Source: Amoebophrya sp. A120
Lineage: Eukaryota > Sar > Dinophyceae > Syndiniales > Amoebophryaceae
Direction of reading: 5' to 3'
DNA: 34,493 nucleotides
NCBI GenBank assembly: GCA_905178155.1
Contig: CAJINV010000005.1
Location: 8,922,825 to 8,957,317, forward strand
The position numbers were made by a program, and so were the translations under genes. This document shows positions 18,389 through 29,648 of the stretch, in pieces. Numbering within the stretch: position 1 is the first letter of the stretch; each line of letters opens with the position of its first letter. The notes below the pieces were generated by a model. It was not told the origin of the DNA. It did no database searches and saw only the letters and a program-made list of their open reading frames with translations.

Positions 18389-19833
18389 TCACCTCTTCCT
18401 TACCGGCACCGAGGACCCACTTGCCGTCGCTGCTTTCGGCTTCCGCCCTGCGGTCTGCGAGGAAACGCCCGTTCCGGCAGCCTTCGCAGCTCTACCGGAT
18501 TTGTTGTTGTTGTTCCCAGCATATCAAATGCAAAAATCTCTGGGTCTGGAAACTTGTGATGCTGGGTGGCGTCTCATGATGAGGCCACAAATGCTGGCTC
18601 GGCATGACAAGTTTCTGAGCTTCTAGGTATTGCCTATTCTGCATGACAAACTGCGTCTCTGCATCATAGAAAAATGGAGCTGTTGGGTAACGTGCATGAC
18701 AGATTTAAGAGTCATGCCAGACAAGCATGACAAACGTGCATTCTTCCAGACCTAAACATTTTTACATTTGATACAGCACCTCCGGACGAGGACGACCCGT
18801 TATTCCCCCCGCCTTTCACCACCGGTTTTGCCAGTTCCTGCTTTTTATCAACTGCAAAAATGTCTGGGTCTGGAAGAATGCCAGACTTGTCATGCAGGTT
18901 TTCCATGACCCATGAGAGATGGTATGTAGGACATAGCATGACAGATTCTGTGAGAGTTCTATCATGCCTATTCTGCATGAGACACTGCCTCTCGATTAGG
19001 TCAAAAGTGGACAGCTTTTGGTAATCATGCAACACAGATTTTTTACATGATTCAGATTTAGCATGACAAGTTGCTTTGTTCCAGACCCAGAAATTTTTGC
19101 ATTTGATACTTTTTGTCGTGCGTCGTTATTCTCGTCACCGACTTCGGTCCGAGCGACTCCTGTGCGACTACTTTTCGCACCCCGAAGGTCGCCTTCTCGT
19201 CCCGTCTCTCCTTCAGCATTTTTCGGTAGGTTTCATCCGTGTCTAGCGGCGTGAAAGAGTACACGCCGGTGACTTTTTTCGCGTTCAGGCTGTTGGAGGT
19301 CGTTCTTGATGCACCACCGGACTTCGCCTTGCTACTTGCAGACGAAGTAGACGAAAGGCCTTCCATTGTATACCTGATGTGATTTATTTTTAGCAGCTTC
19401 GATAAAAATCACTAGATTTTCACTTTTTATTGCGGAGCTGCGACTACTGAATAAAGATCTTCATAAACCTGTCATGCTAAAAAGGCTCGCAAATAAATAA
19501 GTCTGCTCACATCATCTTGAAAAAAAAACCCGAAAAACAATACGTCGCTTTGGCCGGTCGCAGGAAGTTTTGCTGCATGACGTTTGGCAAATTCATTTCC
19601 CCCTCATCCCTCGCCAATTTATCGTTCAGTAAATTTACCGATTTCCCGTCCTCCGAGATCTGCGCCACCGTAGACCCATCTTCTTGTTTCAGCCAGAGTT
19701 CGTGCAGCCAGTGCGGCACGTGAATTATCTGCACCTCCTCCAGTGGCTGATGTCTATTACTTGCTGCTGCTGCTCCTCCTGTGCTCATTGGGGCCTTGTT
19801 TGCCGTGCTGGCCTGCTGCCTGGTGCCGTTCAT
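18389..19833 (-). CDS. Putative TFIIF beta-subunit-like protein (general transcription factor)
   Basis: Exons: 19833-19544, 19373-19109, 18840-18774 and 18516-18389. They sum to exactly 750 nt (249 residues plus TGA). The first intron is GT-AG; the other two are family-A introners. Residues ~35-55 read VQIIHVPHWLHELWLKQEDG, matching the VPxWLxxxW signature of the TFIIF beta (RAP30) N-terminal domain. Later, YTMEG, an inserted Ser/Lys-rich stretch and FTPLDTDETYRKMLKERRDE resemble the second half of that domain (EG...F.P......Y.KL..ER). That domain pairs with TFIIF alpha and RNA polymerase II. No winged-helix C-terminus is seen. Instead the end is Gly/Asn/Ala-rich and basic (SSVPVRKR). The identification rests on motif pattern only. 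It could be a divergent or truncated paralogue, or the gene could continue past GTAAGG near 18395. Confidence 0.5.
18522..18773. mobile_element. Introner element, family A (TFIIF-like gene, intron 3)
   Basis: The ends are TATCAAATGCAAAAATCTCT and the inverted segment ending CATTTTTACATTTGATA. The TSD CAGCA lies at 18517-18521 and 18774-18778. Excision joins G-G-A-G-N-N. Its interior is close to the copies at 17170 and 24613, suggesting recent spread. Confidence 0.85.
18846..19108. mobile_element. Introner element, family A (TFIIF-like gene, intron 2)
   Basis: The ends are TATCAACTGCAAAAATGTCT and a segment ending TTTTTGCATTTGATA. The TSD CTTTT lies at 18841-18845 and 19109-19113. Excision with one TSD kept joins D-K-K-Q-E-L. 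The nearby GT-AG alternative on the minus strand would remove one extra base and break the frame, so the duplication boundary fits better. Confidence 0.85.
19374..19543 (-). other. GT-AG intron of the TFIIF-like gene (170 bp)
   Basis: The donor is AAAGCGAC|GTATTG and the acceptor AATCACATCAG|G. Splicing gives P-A-K-A-T-Y-T-M-E-G and joins two ORFs that would otherwise look like separate genes. Confidence 0.6.
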
Positions 19834-22380
19834 TTTTCCATACGTACTACCGCGAGGTAGAGATGACCAGGAAAATGGTCATGCGTTTTTTGTGTAAGAT
19901 GTGTCGATGAAAACTACACCAAGCTCGAGCAATTTCCTAGCTTGAACTTTACTGCGTTGAGGAGCAGTTCAGTATTTCTTATCGTCATCCTCACAAGCTC
20001 TGCTCCAGTTCTACTGTCTCACTGTAGTAGTTTTCTCGTCTCACAGTGAAGTTTTCTCATCAATCTGAAACAGTTGTAATAGACCGTAGATTAAGTACGT
20101 GGAAGATCATGATGGTCCATCTGATTTATTTGGGGAATTTTTTCATTTAGGAACCCAGACTTGATCATGAGGTCGTTGCATTTCACATTCTTCAGGAGAT
20201 CTTGTTCTGTGATTTTTCTTGCTCGTCCTCGTCGGACAGTGCGTTATAGTTTTCGTGTGGACCACCCTTTGAGTGGGTCCGAATAAATCGCTCCTCAGAA
20301 CAAGTCAACATGATTTTCCAGCTGAACGCTTTAGTAATATTCTCAACAAGCACCACAACTCTCCAGTCGTGCATTGTTTCTGCCGAACAAAACTCAAGCG
20401 CGGCTACTGTTGCTTCTCCCGAACTGTGATATGTTTTTTTTGCTTTTTTCACAAGTATCTGTAGAAAGAACTATTTTTGAATTTTTGTTTGCCCTAGTAA
20501 AAATTCGGTCTTCCGTTTTTGATGACACCCTGTAGAACAATCGCTTTAGGCCGACAGTAGTCTTCTATGTGGCCGGCTACAAAACTTCTACTTATCCGAA
20601 GTTAAAACAACCTGAAGGCGCGTTTCTTTGCCCTATCATTTCATTAGGAAAAGATATAAGCAAATCGAAACTAAATCTTAACTTTTGGAAATAGGACATC
20701 GACTAAAGTGCTGCTGCTCATTCAATTGCACAAGTTGCACGACAACCCAGCTAGGATAGTGCAACTACAATCTTCTGAAGCTGCAATGGGATCTAAAAAG
20801 CTGCGAATAGAGCCTACGATATAGATATTTTGGTAGAAATAGTAGGATGGTGGGCACCAGGATCGTTCCGCAACTTCGACGAGCTGCCTGAGCGTCGTAC
20901 AAACATATAATGGTCGTAGATTTCGTCCTTACTGCAACGACGCTCCACGACTTTTGCTGTAGCGCTGTAGCAAGTAGCCCCATGCTTGTCCTGCACCGTG
21001 CCTAGGGATAAGTATTTTGAAATCGTTTTTCTGCCGTTCTAAATATAAACCACTGCGTTCGCTCCGCGATAGTAAATCGAGTCTTCGTTTTTGTTCTGAG
21101 CATTGTGTAGTTTCGCAGAAGTAGTAAGTAACCGCCTGAGCCACCAACTACTGTCGAACCGTTCTTGATGGGAACCCTATCCCTAAACCCTTTATAAGTG
21201 TGGAGAAAAAGGCACGACTTGTTTTGGCCGCAGTGTTGATCACGCATCTCTTCTTGCAGGCAAGTGGAGGTGGCACCGGTCGTTGTACTAGATAGTGCTG
21301 TATATTATCTGGTATATTTTTATGCACCGCCGTCGCCCAAGCTACAACTCAGTTGGATCATTGCAACCCCATGTCTACTTACGTACGTGATTAGTTAGAG
21401 ACGATGTGGAATGAGACTAGCTTCTCTTTGAGGATAAAACTCTATCAGATTGACTAGTATTTTTTAGCCTGTGATTACAAACGAACCTTACAAATAGTAG
21501 CTTAGGTTCGAGTTAATAGTGCAGCAAATCTGGTCACAAACGCTTCAGGCTACAAAGACAGCAAAAGCTCGTTTAAGAAGACTTTGACCGTAGTGAAACA
21601 GCTAGCCTTTTCTTCAACATCTTCAAAAACTCTTGCCTTACGTCCTCTCGCCTTTCGCGGGCGCGAAGAGACCTACTAGGGGATGGATTCATAAAGTGGG
21701 TTTTCAACATAACCGCCACTTTTGATCGCCTTTTTTCTTTGGTAAAGTATGTTTTTTGCAAAGAGCTTCCGTAGGAGATATCGAAGAAATTAAAAATTAT
21801 GCACTGTCGTAGATCATATTTAGGTTGGTCGAGCTTGTAAAAGTAATAATTCGTGGCACCATCCTATCAGGTCACAAACGCGGTCGCTTGCTGGTACTGA
21901 TAGAGAAAGTGTCTACACGAATGGAATGACGGACAGAAGTTAAGCTAGTTTTCAGATGCCATAGTACCTTGATGAAAAATAACGTTCTTTATCCCTGATC
22001 GATTAACAGGGACAAGTTTACAAACGCTTTTTCAACAGTAGTACACGTACAAAGAAACAAGAGCCCACAACTAAATCTTTAGTACAATAGAGACAAAACT
22101 TTTATGAATATAGAGTGGGGGTAGAAGGAGTCAAGCTAAAGAACGTGCTCGATGTGCTCGATTTGGTTTTGTTACCGCACAACGATGCAACGATGCAAGT
22201 CACACCTTTTGGAAATGATACCTCCTGGTGGTGACGATTTTTGCGTGCTTCAATACTATTATGGGGATCTTCATCTTCATCAAAAGCTTTGTACTTCGAT
22301 AAATTTATTTTCTCCATCCGACAGCTAGAAAATCTATTTCCAAACTGTCGCCCGATAGAACAAGAGTAGAACTCATTGTC
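19834..22380. other. Intergenic spacer (2.5 kb), no supported gene
   Basis: Only short, motif-free ORFs on both strands are present, for example 21573-21761 minus, which is basic and unsupported. There are no introner termini and no tandem repeats. Confidence 0.5.
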
Positions 22381-25300
22381 CTACGCCCCGGCTGCCGCCA
22401 CAGAAACCGCAGTAGCAGAGGACGAGGAACTGGAAGCGGCAGTACTAGCCGCAGCCCGAGCTGCCACCTCCGAATTAGCTGCCTCAGATTCCTCCGGAAT
22501 GGTTTCCATCTTGTCCAGCTTCTTGGAGGAGGATTTTTTCACTTTTTTGCCCGAAGCGGAGGAAGACATCGCAGGAAAAAACTGTTTCACTGTGATGATT
22601 TTGCAAGATCTGCATCACAAGTTTGTTACACATGGCGCAGACAATTTGTCATGCGCACTTCCCAAGGGAAAACACCCTTCAAAATCCAATGTCTTGCATG
22701 TGTAGCAAGACAAATAGTATTTGTGTGTTCCATTCCATGCATCACAAGTTCACAGTGAAACAGTTTTTTCGTGGGATAGAAGAGGAACTAGAACTGCTGG
22801 AACTTTTACTGCTTTTCGACGAGGAACTTTTTGTCATCTTCACGGCTGTCGGAACAACTGCAGGGGTCGTCTGTGACAATACAACGCTGGAAGTAGAGGA
22901 TGAACTTCCTACGGACGTCGAGGAGCCTGAGCCACAAGAACTGGACGGAACAATTGCAGTTATCTTGCCCTCACTGGCCAGCGCCTGTTCCCTTGCCAAT
23001 AAAATCGCCGACTTTTTCTTCTTCTTCTCAACCGGTGGATGGAAATCCTCCTTCGGCAAGAGCGTTTCGGGCTCTTCCGGCGGCAACAGGGTTTCCTTGG
23101 CAGAAGCTGGCGCCGTGGTTTTCTTTTCCGCAGAAGAGGAAGATTTCTTCTTTTCCTTCTTCTCCGACTTGACCTTCTTTTCCGACGGCACAGCGGAATC
23201 TTTGTTTTCTTTTTCAACATGAGCATGAGCATCATCTTCGGTTTTTGTACTAATGTTGGCGCTGGCAGTACTAGTGTGCTTGGTGGTACTGGTTTTTGAT
23301 GCAGTAGCAGCTTTCGCCTTCATCAGCTCAGATAAAGTTTTCGCTTTCTCGGTGGTTAATATCGTTTTCTTGTCGGAGGTCAGAATAGTTTTCTCGTGCT
23401 CCGCTTCCTCCCCAGTAGTTGTGCAAGACGATGATGAAGAAGACGAAGACGAAGATAAAGAGCTGCCACCTTGTAGTTCTCCTGCCGTAGGAGCGCCACC
23501 ACCTCCTCCAGCGACTTGGACTTCCTCCTCCCCTACTTCCTCAAACGTCACTTTTTTCGCCGCCGCGGCCCGCTTGGGTGCCTTCTTCGGCTTCGAGTTG
23601 AACTGAAACAGCGAGGACCCGGAGAACATTTGAAACGACCCGCTGTCCTTTTGCGGCGTTGTGCTGTTTGTTTTGCCCTCCTTGCCCTCCTCGGAGTCCC
23701 CGACCGCCTTGATCAGCGGGTTGGCGGCCGTGTATTCCACTTTCACCGGGCCATACATCAGCTCGTACTCCTCCCGCTCCAAACGCTCGAGGATGGAAAT
23801 GTAGTCCGTGTTTTTCTCGAACTTGCGCGGCTCGAGCCGCATGTTCTGCTCCACGTAGTCCTTGTCCACGATGAAACCGTCGAACTGGTTGTAGACCTTG
23901 TGCAAAGTCGTCTCGATCGCTTGCATTGCGTACTCGTACGCTTCCTGGTTGCTCGTCTCGACGTGCTGTTTTGTTTCATTTTTTGAAGTTGGATAATTTA
24001 TTCAGTAGATAAAATTTCGTGCATCAACAGTTCTTGGCATCAAGGATTATAGGCTACAAAGATATTTGCTTTGTGGAGGGGCGGGGGACTACACTGGCCC
24101 AAGGAGGGCGGCAACTTAAATCGAAAAGTGCTGGTGCCACAGCCTCCAGGTGGAAAAATGAAGATTGGCACTGAGTGATCCTGTCTAGCCACCATATAAT
24201 GAATTCTACGACTTTATCAAAACAAGTTCGAAGCGAGTTATCGAAAAACTTATAAACCAAAAAATCAAAAACTCTGTAAGTACAATGATCAGCGCTTCAT
24301 CCTTTTCCCCCTTGATCAGCAGGTGGACTTCCGGGTTGTAGCGGCAGATGTTCCGCATGTTCTCCCCGTCGTTCCCGCCCAACCGCATGACGCAGCTGAA
24401 TTCCTCCTGTTCGTCCTGAATCTGCACATCGTAGACGCAGGCGTAGCGGAAGTGCTTCCGCCGACGGAGCCGGATCGCGTCCAGCCCCCGCACCCCGTAC
24501 ATCTTCCGCAGCTCCTCTTCTGCGTGCCGGCGGACGATGATGTGCGGCCCGAGGAGCAGCTCGTCCCGGGTGCCATCATCGCGGTTATATTCCTCCATTT
24601 CCCGGGTCTTCTTATGCATTGCAAACATATCGGCGTCTGGAGACTTGTAATGCTGGGCGGCGTATCATGAGGAGGCCACAAGTGATGGCTCAGCATGACA
24701 AGTTTCTGAGCTTTTAGGTGTTCTTGCCTATTCTGCATGACACACTGCGTTTCTGCATGACAGAAAAATTGGGGTCTTGGGTTGCAACGTGCTGCATGAC
24801 AGATTTTATAGTCATGCCAGACAAGCATGGCAAACTTGCATTCTTCCAGACCCAGACATATTTGCACTTGATACTTCTCCTGGACTCGCAGCAGCGCCTC
24901 CCCGGTTAACGGGTTCTGCATCTTCCGCTGTTTCGCCTCTTCCGCCTTCTTCATGGCTTTTTTGCGTTTCGAGCTGGAGTATCAAGTGCAAATATGTCTG
25001 GGTCCGGAAAGAAGTAATGCAGATATGCTATGAGCCGTGACGTCTGGAATGCAGAAACTAGCATGACAAATTCTGTGAGATCTCTATCATGCCTGTCCTG
25101 CATGAGAAACTCCCTCGCAATTCGGTCAAAAGTGGACCACATTTGGTAATCATGCAACACAGATTTTTGCAGAATGCAGACCTAGCATGACAAGGCACAC
25201 TCTTCCAGATCAAGACCCAGACATATTTGCAATGCATATGGAGCACGTGTTCCAGATCAGCGCTTGCATCGACTCCTGCAAAGCCTCCATCGCCGGGTAG

Positions 25301-28300
25301 CGAATCGGATTGCCGTACTCGTCCAGCGGGGCGTCGTTTTTCCACCAATATCCTATGTAAAAACGTCCCCACCCCAGAGTCAAAATGGGGAGTCTGCGTA
25401 CACAAATCCACAACTTGAACTTTTGGCTGTTTTGCATGACAAATTTGAACTGGTAGTGTAGTACTGTTTGAGGCAGTTCAGCAGCATGACAGATCTAGTA
25501 TATAATGCTGATTGGAGCATGACAAATTGCAAAACGCGACTCGATAGTATGTCTCATGAGGCTCCGCATGAGAAACATTTTCAGCATGCAGAGTCGCATT
25601 ACAGCTATAATGGGGTGGGGACGTTTTCAAATACGATAACCAGCATTCCTTCTTCAAATTCCACCATTTCCCTTCCTATCCTGTGCAGAAGTATCGTACT
25701 CGTATTGCGATAACGCATTACATTTTCCTAAGGTAGATCCGCATTACAAATTTTATTTCTCATGCTGAGGAAATTTGTAATGCATTTATACGAGTACGAT
25801 ACTTTTGCAATGCATACTTCCCTGGTCTTGATCCAGGTCTTTTTCCGCTGCTCCTCTTCTATTTGCTCCGGAGTCAGCGTCTGCGCATCCTGGTCCTGGT
25901 TGATATTATTCGCCGTCCCGTTATACGCGTAGTAGTTGTTGTAAGTCGGGTCCGTGGAGGTCCCATTCATATTCGTTCCTTTTCCGCCCTTCCCATACTG
26001 GCTCGTCATCATCTTGCCCTGCTTGCCGGCCGCCTTTGTCCCGAATTTATTGCCGACTACATGTGGAGGAACGACTTGCCCGTTTTCGTCGTACTGGACG
26101 TATTGCTGCGATTGTGGGTCCCAGTGCCAATTATTGTTCCACCAGCCTTTCTGGTTTGCTGCAGAAGCCGCTGCACCTTGGTTGCCCTTGGTGTTCCATT
26201 TCTGGAGGTGGTTTTGATGCCAGCTATTGCCGTAGGATCCAGCAGCACCAGCTCCCCATTGATTGTTCCACGAATTATCGACCCAGTTCCCGTGTTCGTC
26301 ATACCAGCCTTCGTCTTGCTGCCCGGGCCCGCCCCAAGAACCAGGCATAGTGTCCATCCCTTTCCCGCCTTTCCCATAGTAAGACCCAGCGGCTCCACTG
26401 TCGTAAAATTGCTGATGTTGACCTTGTCCGCCCTTCGCGCCTTTCGCTGCCAGGTTCTGCTGCATCATTTGCTGCATGTGATGTTGTCCTTTCTTCATTC
26501 CTTTTTTGCCGTTGTTCCAGTACGCCGCGTTCGGATCTACTTGGGCGGATGCAGCAAATCCGTGGTGGTACAGGTTGGCCGGATCTGCACCATTGTACAT
26601 CATATTTGGCGGACCACCACCGGAAGTGTTGACCCACACACCAGTCATCGGGTCGAAGTAACCGCCTGCAGTAGCTGCACCGGGAGGTGGTACTGCGCCC
26701 ATAGCAGCAGCTGCTGCTGCACTGGGGTCGACTGGATTGAATCCGGGTGTAAATGCCACTGCGTTCGGGTCAAATGTCATAGGGTTCACGTTGAAGGCAG
26801 CCATAGAACAAGTGGTCGCCGGAGCAGCGGTTGTCGCGTCGCCCCCCGGATGTAGTGGTTGTGTCGTGAGAGCAGTATCTAGCGCGCCGACGGTGGAAAG
26901 AAGGTCGGGGCCACAGGTTGTAGGATCGGCCCCAATTCCGTTGGCCCCTCCCGCGGTGGTAGTTGCAACAACCTCCGACGTCCCAGAGCATGAGGAACTG
27001 CTGCTTGCCTCTCGAAGTAGATGTTGTTGTCCACTACTGGCTGCCATCGCACCAGTATTTCCCTGTTGCAGCCTCAAGGCCCCGGGCAAAGCGGGCGGCG
27101 GCGGGCCGATCTTTGCCGCTTCGGCTTCCAGCAGCGCCTGCTTCAGCTGCTCCTCGGCATGCTTTAAGGCCGGGTCCTTGTCCCCAACGGGCTTGATCAG
27201 TTGCTTCAGCTGGTCCGTCTTGGATAAAGAAGACGAATTATTTTGCAGCAATAAAGGGTGAGGAGCTACATCGTCGTGAGTGGAAGTAAACCCATGTTGA
27301 CAATTCGAAGTAGTATTTACATTTTCATCTTCTCCCGACGTAAGTAGAGTTCCAGCCTCCCCATCGCCACCACAATCTCCACCGGGCGGCACCCACTGGC
27401 CGTTTTTCCCCAAAGTAAACCCCATCGCGAGAAAGTCGTAGTCTCCGTAGCCGGCCGGATAGTTCTCGACGTTGCAGCTCTGGTTAATGGCATTAACATC
27501 TTCTACCCCGTGTGTTCTTGAAGATGCAGATGTCGGATGATCATGCAGCTGCTCATGATTCACCGCTTCAGTAATCGCTCCATCGCCAAGAGCCTCTCCC
27601 CCGTGCAGAACATGGTCGGGAAGCTTGTACCCCGCTCTGTAAAACGTGTTCGGAACGCCGGAGACGTCCGGGTTTATTTGGTCCGGAGACATGGTTCCCG
27701 CACTCTGGCTGAGGGTAGTAGTTGTTCCGGGATTTTGCAGTTGGTCCCACGAGCTGCTGGCGGTCGTTTCCGCGGTTTTGTTCAGATCTTCGGTCATGTT
27801 GGTTCCGGGCGAAAGTTGCTGCTTCAGTTTGGTGCTACCGTGCAGCTGCGGGTCCTCATCTGTCGTCGTTGTTCCCATCATCTTGCGGTGATGCAAGTAA
27901 AACTGCTCCGGGGTGGCAAGAGAGGATGAAGAGGAAGGATCTATTCTCTCACCAGGTATCATTCCAAGCTGCGGCACCTCGCCTTTCGTAGGAGTTTTGT
28001 TGGACCCGGATCCCTTCTGCTCATGTTGATCTCCAGCGGTAAGTTGTTGGCCGGGATGAAGCCCAGGCGGAGCACGCGCAGGAGGACCTGTTGGTGGTCC
28101 TGCAGCTGCAAGAGAACAAGCAGGAGGTGGATTAAGAACAGTCGACGCGACCCCAGTTCCGTCTACACCCGGCAGGAGCTGTGCCGGTTCTCTACTTTTC
28201 GATCCTGAAACTACAGAACTGTTCTTCACGTTCCCCGGAGCGGCCGGCGGCAGCATGTCCGGCAGCGCGGGGGGCAGCGTTGGCGGGAGCGAGAACGCCT

Positions 28301-29292
28301 GATCCGCCAGGGCCTCAACAGACGTCACGCTCTCCGGAGGCGTCGTGATCCCCAGTGTTTTTATTTTGTTCATTTTCTTGTCGACAATCATCTCGTCGTC
28401 CGCCGAAGCTGCAGCTAGTGCCACGGCGCCGGGTGGCATGGTTTGTGATTCTTGTGCCGCGGCGGTCGGTGCATCTGGGTAGGAAGAACCGGGAAAATTA
28501 TTTTCGAAAGGTAGTTCCGGCGCTCCTGGTGCACCTCCAACTATCCCTGGTGGTCCCTGTCCTCCCCCACCGCCGGCGCTAGCCCATAGTACGTTTTGAT
28601 GTCCTTTGTAGTTCTGCGGCTGCTGCTGCCAGCACTTGTGGTTCTGCGGCTGGTTGTACAACTGCTGATAGTTGTTCTTTGTCTGTTTATATCAAGTGCA
28701 AATATGTCTGGGTCTGGAAACTTGTAATGCTAAAAGTGAATGATAGACGCACTGCAACACGCAGCTACGCATGACATATTGTTTGGCTGCCATGTCTTAC
28801 GTATTCCGCATGGCAAACTGCGTTTTTGCATGACAGGCAAGATGGCCTTTTCGTGCCTATGCAACACAGATTCTCGAATCATGCCGGACAAGCATGACAA
28901 ACTTGCATTCTTCCAGACCCAGATGACATTTTTGCATTTGATAGTTTATTACTCTGTTGCGGCCCACCAGGTAGTTGTGCTTGTGCACCGCCTCCAGCGC
29001 CTTTTTGGAGGTTTTTGTTGTAATTCTTTCCGCCGCCCGCAGAGGGTTGGCCAGGATGAACAACAGCTCCTCCATACGACCCACCGCCCGGTCCTCCCGC
29101 CCAGCCGTGCCCATCGTAGTACGCATTGACGCCATAGGGGTCGCTGAAGCCCGCGTGGTACGCGGCTGCGTACGGATCGCCGTAAGCGTTGGGGTTGCTG
29201 CTCCAGGTTGCGGCAACCTGCTGTGCCTGCTGCCAGGCAGGGTCGGCGTTCCAGGACGGGTCCCAGGTCCCGGGTGGATGTTGCGCGGCCAT
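22381..29292 (-). CDS. Large KH-domain RNA-binding protein with prion-like Q/N/G/Y-rich region
   Basis: Exons: 29292-28944, 28684-25817, 25671-25639, 25343-25239, 24974-24874, 24607-24284, 23965-22772 and 22575-22381. The total is about 1722 residues. The start reads MAAQHPPGTWDPSWNADP. Residues 1-1070 are low complexity: N-terminal G/Y/A/Q-rich, central Pro/Ser/Thr/Ala-rich, then W/N/G/Q/K-rich (KGGKGMD, WWNNNWHWD). The stretch EQIEEEQRKKTWIK leads into a short conserved-looking region (GKWWNLKKECWWKNDAPLDE). At ~1200-1290 lies a KH-like fold. FRYACVYDVQIQ begins it, the GxxG-like loop RLGGNDGENMRNIC is followed by VHLLIKG, then LIIHVETSNQEAYEYAMQAI across a GT-AG intron. The C-terminal ~400 residues are Lys/Ser/Glu-rich and basic. 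The KH fold binds single-stranded RNA, and the tails suggest condensate or RNP assembly, possibly in splicing (inference). No closer homologue is recognised. The last junction (22576-22771) is the least certain. Confidence 0.75.
22576..22769. mobile_element. Introner element, family E (KH-protein gene, last intron)
   Basis: It is bounded by a perfect 20-bp terminal inverted repeat: AAAAAACTGTTTCACTGTGA at 22576-22595 and its exact complement at 22750-22769. The body has the GCATCACAAG/TTGTCATGC words of the other families. The flanks CGCAGG and CGTGGG match at only four of six positions, so the target duplication is degenerate or absent. It is the only copy of its family in the window. Confidence 0.78.
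23966..24283 (-). other. GT-AG intron of the KH-protein gene (318 bp)
   Basis: The donor is ATCATT|GTACTTACAG and the acceptor AACAAAACAG|CAC, phase 0. It splits the KH fold just before its final strand and helix (LII|HVETSNQEAYEY). Confidence 0.7.
24613..24873. mobile_element. Introner element, family A (KH-protein gene)
   Basis: The ends are TATGCATTGCAAACATATCG and the inverted segment ending ACATATTTGCACTTGATA. The TSD CTTCT lies at 24608-24612 and 24874-24878. Excision joins Q-E-K-T-R-E. Confidence 0.85.
24980..25238. mobile_element. Introner element, family A (KH-protein gene)
   Basis: The ends are TATCAAGTGCAAATATGTCT and a segment ending CATATTTGCAATGCATA. The TSD TGGAG lies at 24975-24979 and 25239-25243. 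Excision joins T-C-S-S-S-K. The right arm carries an extra AGATCA insertion within the TTCCAGACCC core. Confidence 0.85.
25348..25638. mobile_element. Introner element, family B (KH-protein gene)
   Basis: The ends are ATATCCTATGTAAAAACGTC and the inverted segment ending GGACGTTTTCAAATACGATA. The TSD ACCA lies at 25344-25347 and 25639-25642. At 291 bp it is the longest copy. Excision joins K-E-C-W-W-K. The body matches 10655-10933 in orientation. Confidence 0.83.
25677..25816. mobile_element. Introner element, family D (KH-protein gene)
   Basis: At 140 bp it is the shortest intron seen. The ends are TATCCTGTGCAGAAGTATCG and the inverted segment ending CGATACTTTTGCAATGCATA. The TSD CTTCC lies at 25672-25676 and 25817-25821. 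Excision joins T-R-E-G-K-W and leaves an 11-codon exon before the next introner. Confidence 0.84.
28690..28943. mobile_element. Introner element, family A (KH-protein gene, first intron)
   Basis: The ends are TATCAAGTGCAAATATGTCT and a segment ending TTTTTGCATTTGATA. The TSD GTTTA lies at 28685-28689 and 28944-28948. Excision joins S-N-K-Q-T-K in frame. Confidence 0.85.
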
Positions 29293-29648
29293 GAAAGGCG
29301 ATGTAAATGTGATGTGTGTATCTGTTGAAGAAAATTTTTAAATGATGAGTTTTATTATAGTATTTTGATAGAACCACGGTATTTTTGATGACACTTCTGC
29401 GCATCAACTGAAGTGATTTCAAGTGATGAAAAAGCGCTATTGTAGGTCCACTTACTTACGACAAACATAAACTGCACAAGAAGAGTGCAAGAGGCGATAA
29501 TCATATAAAAAATACCGTTTAAATATGTCTCGTTGCCACGACCTCGTCGATCCTAGATCTAGTGCGAGGAGAGGAAGCGCGCGTCGGCTTTACGCGTAGT
29601 ACCCGTGGTTGCGTAAAAGCCCGCGTTTTTTCACGGAAAAAAGCCGGC
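29293..29648. other. Leader/intergenic region upstream of the KH-protein gene
   Basis: AT-rich near the start codon, becoming GC-richer after 29540. No gene was recognised. It probably holds the promoter and 5' leader of the KH-protein gene. Confidence 0.4.

Noticed and set aside
19110-19366. Separate gene starting MEGLSSTSS
   Set aside because: A GT-AG intron at 19374-19543 joins this frame to the upstream ORF and gives an exact 249-residue product, so it is treated as an internal exon.
25863-26855. 330-codon plus-strand open frame
   Set aside because: It is antisense to the low-complexity exon of the KH-protein gene, whose minus-strand frame is longer and joins its neighbours through introner junctions.
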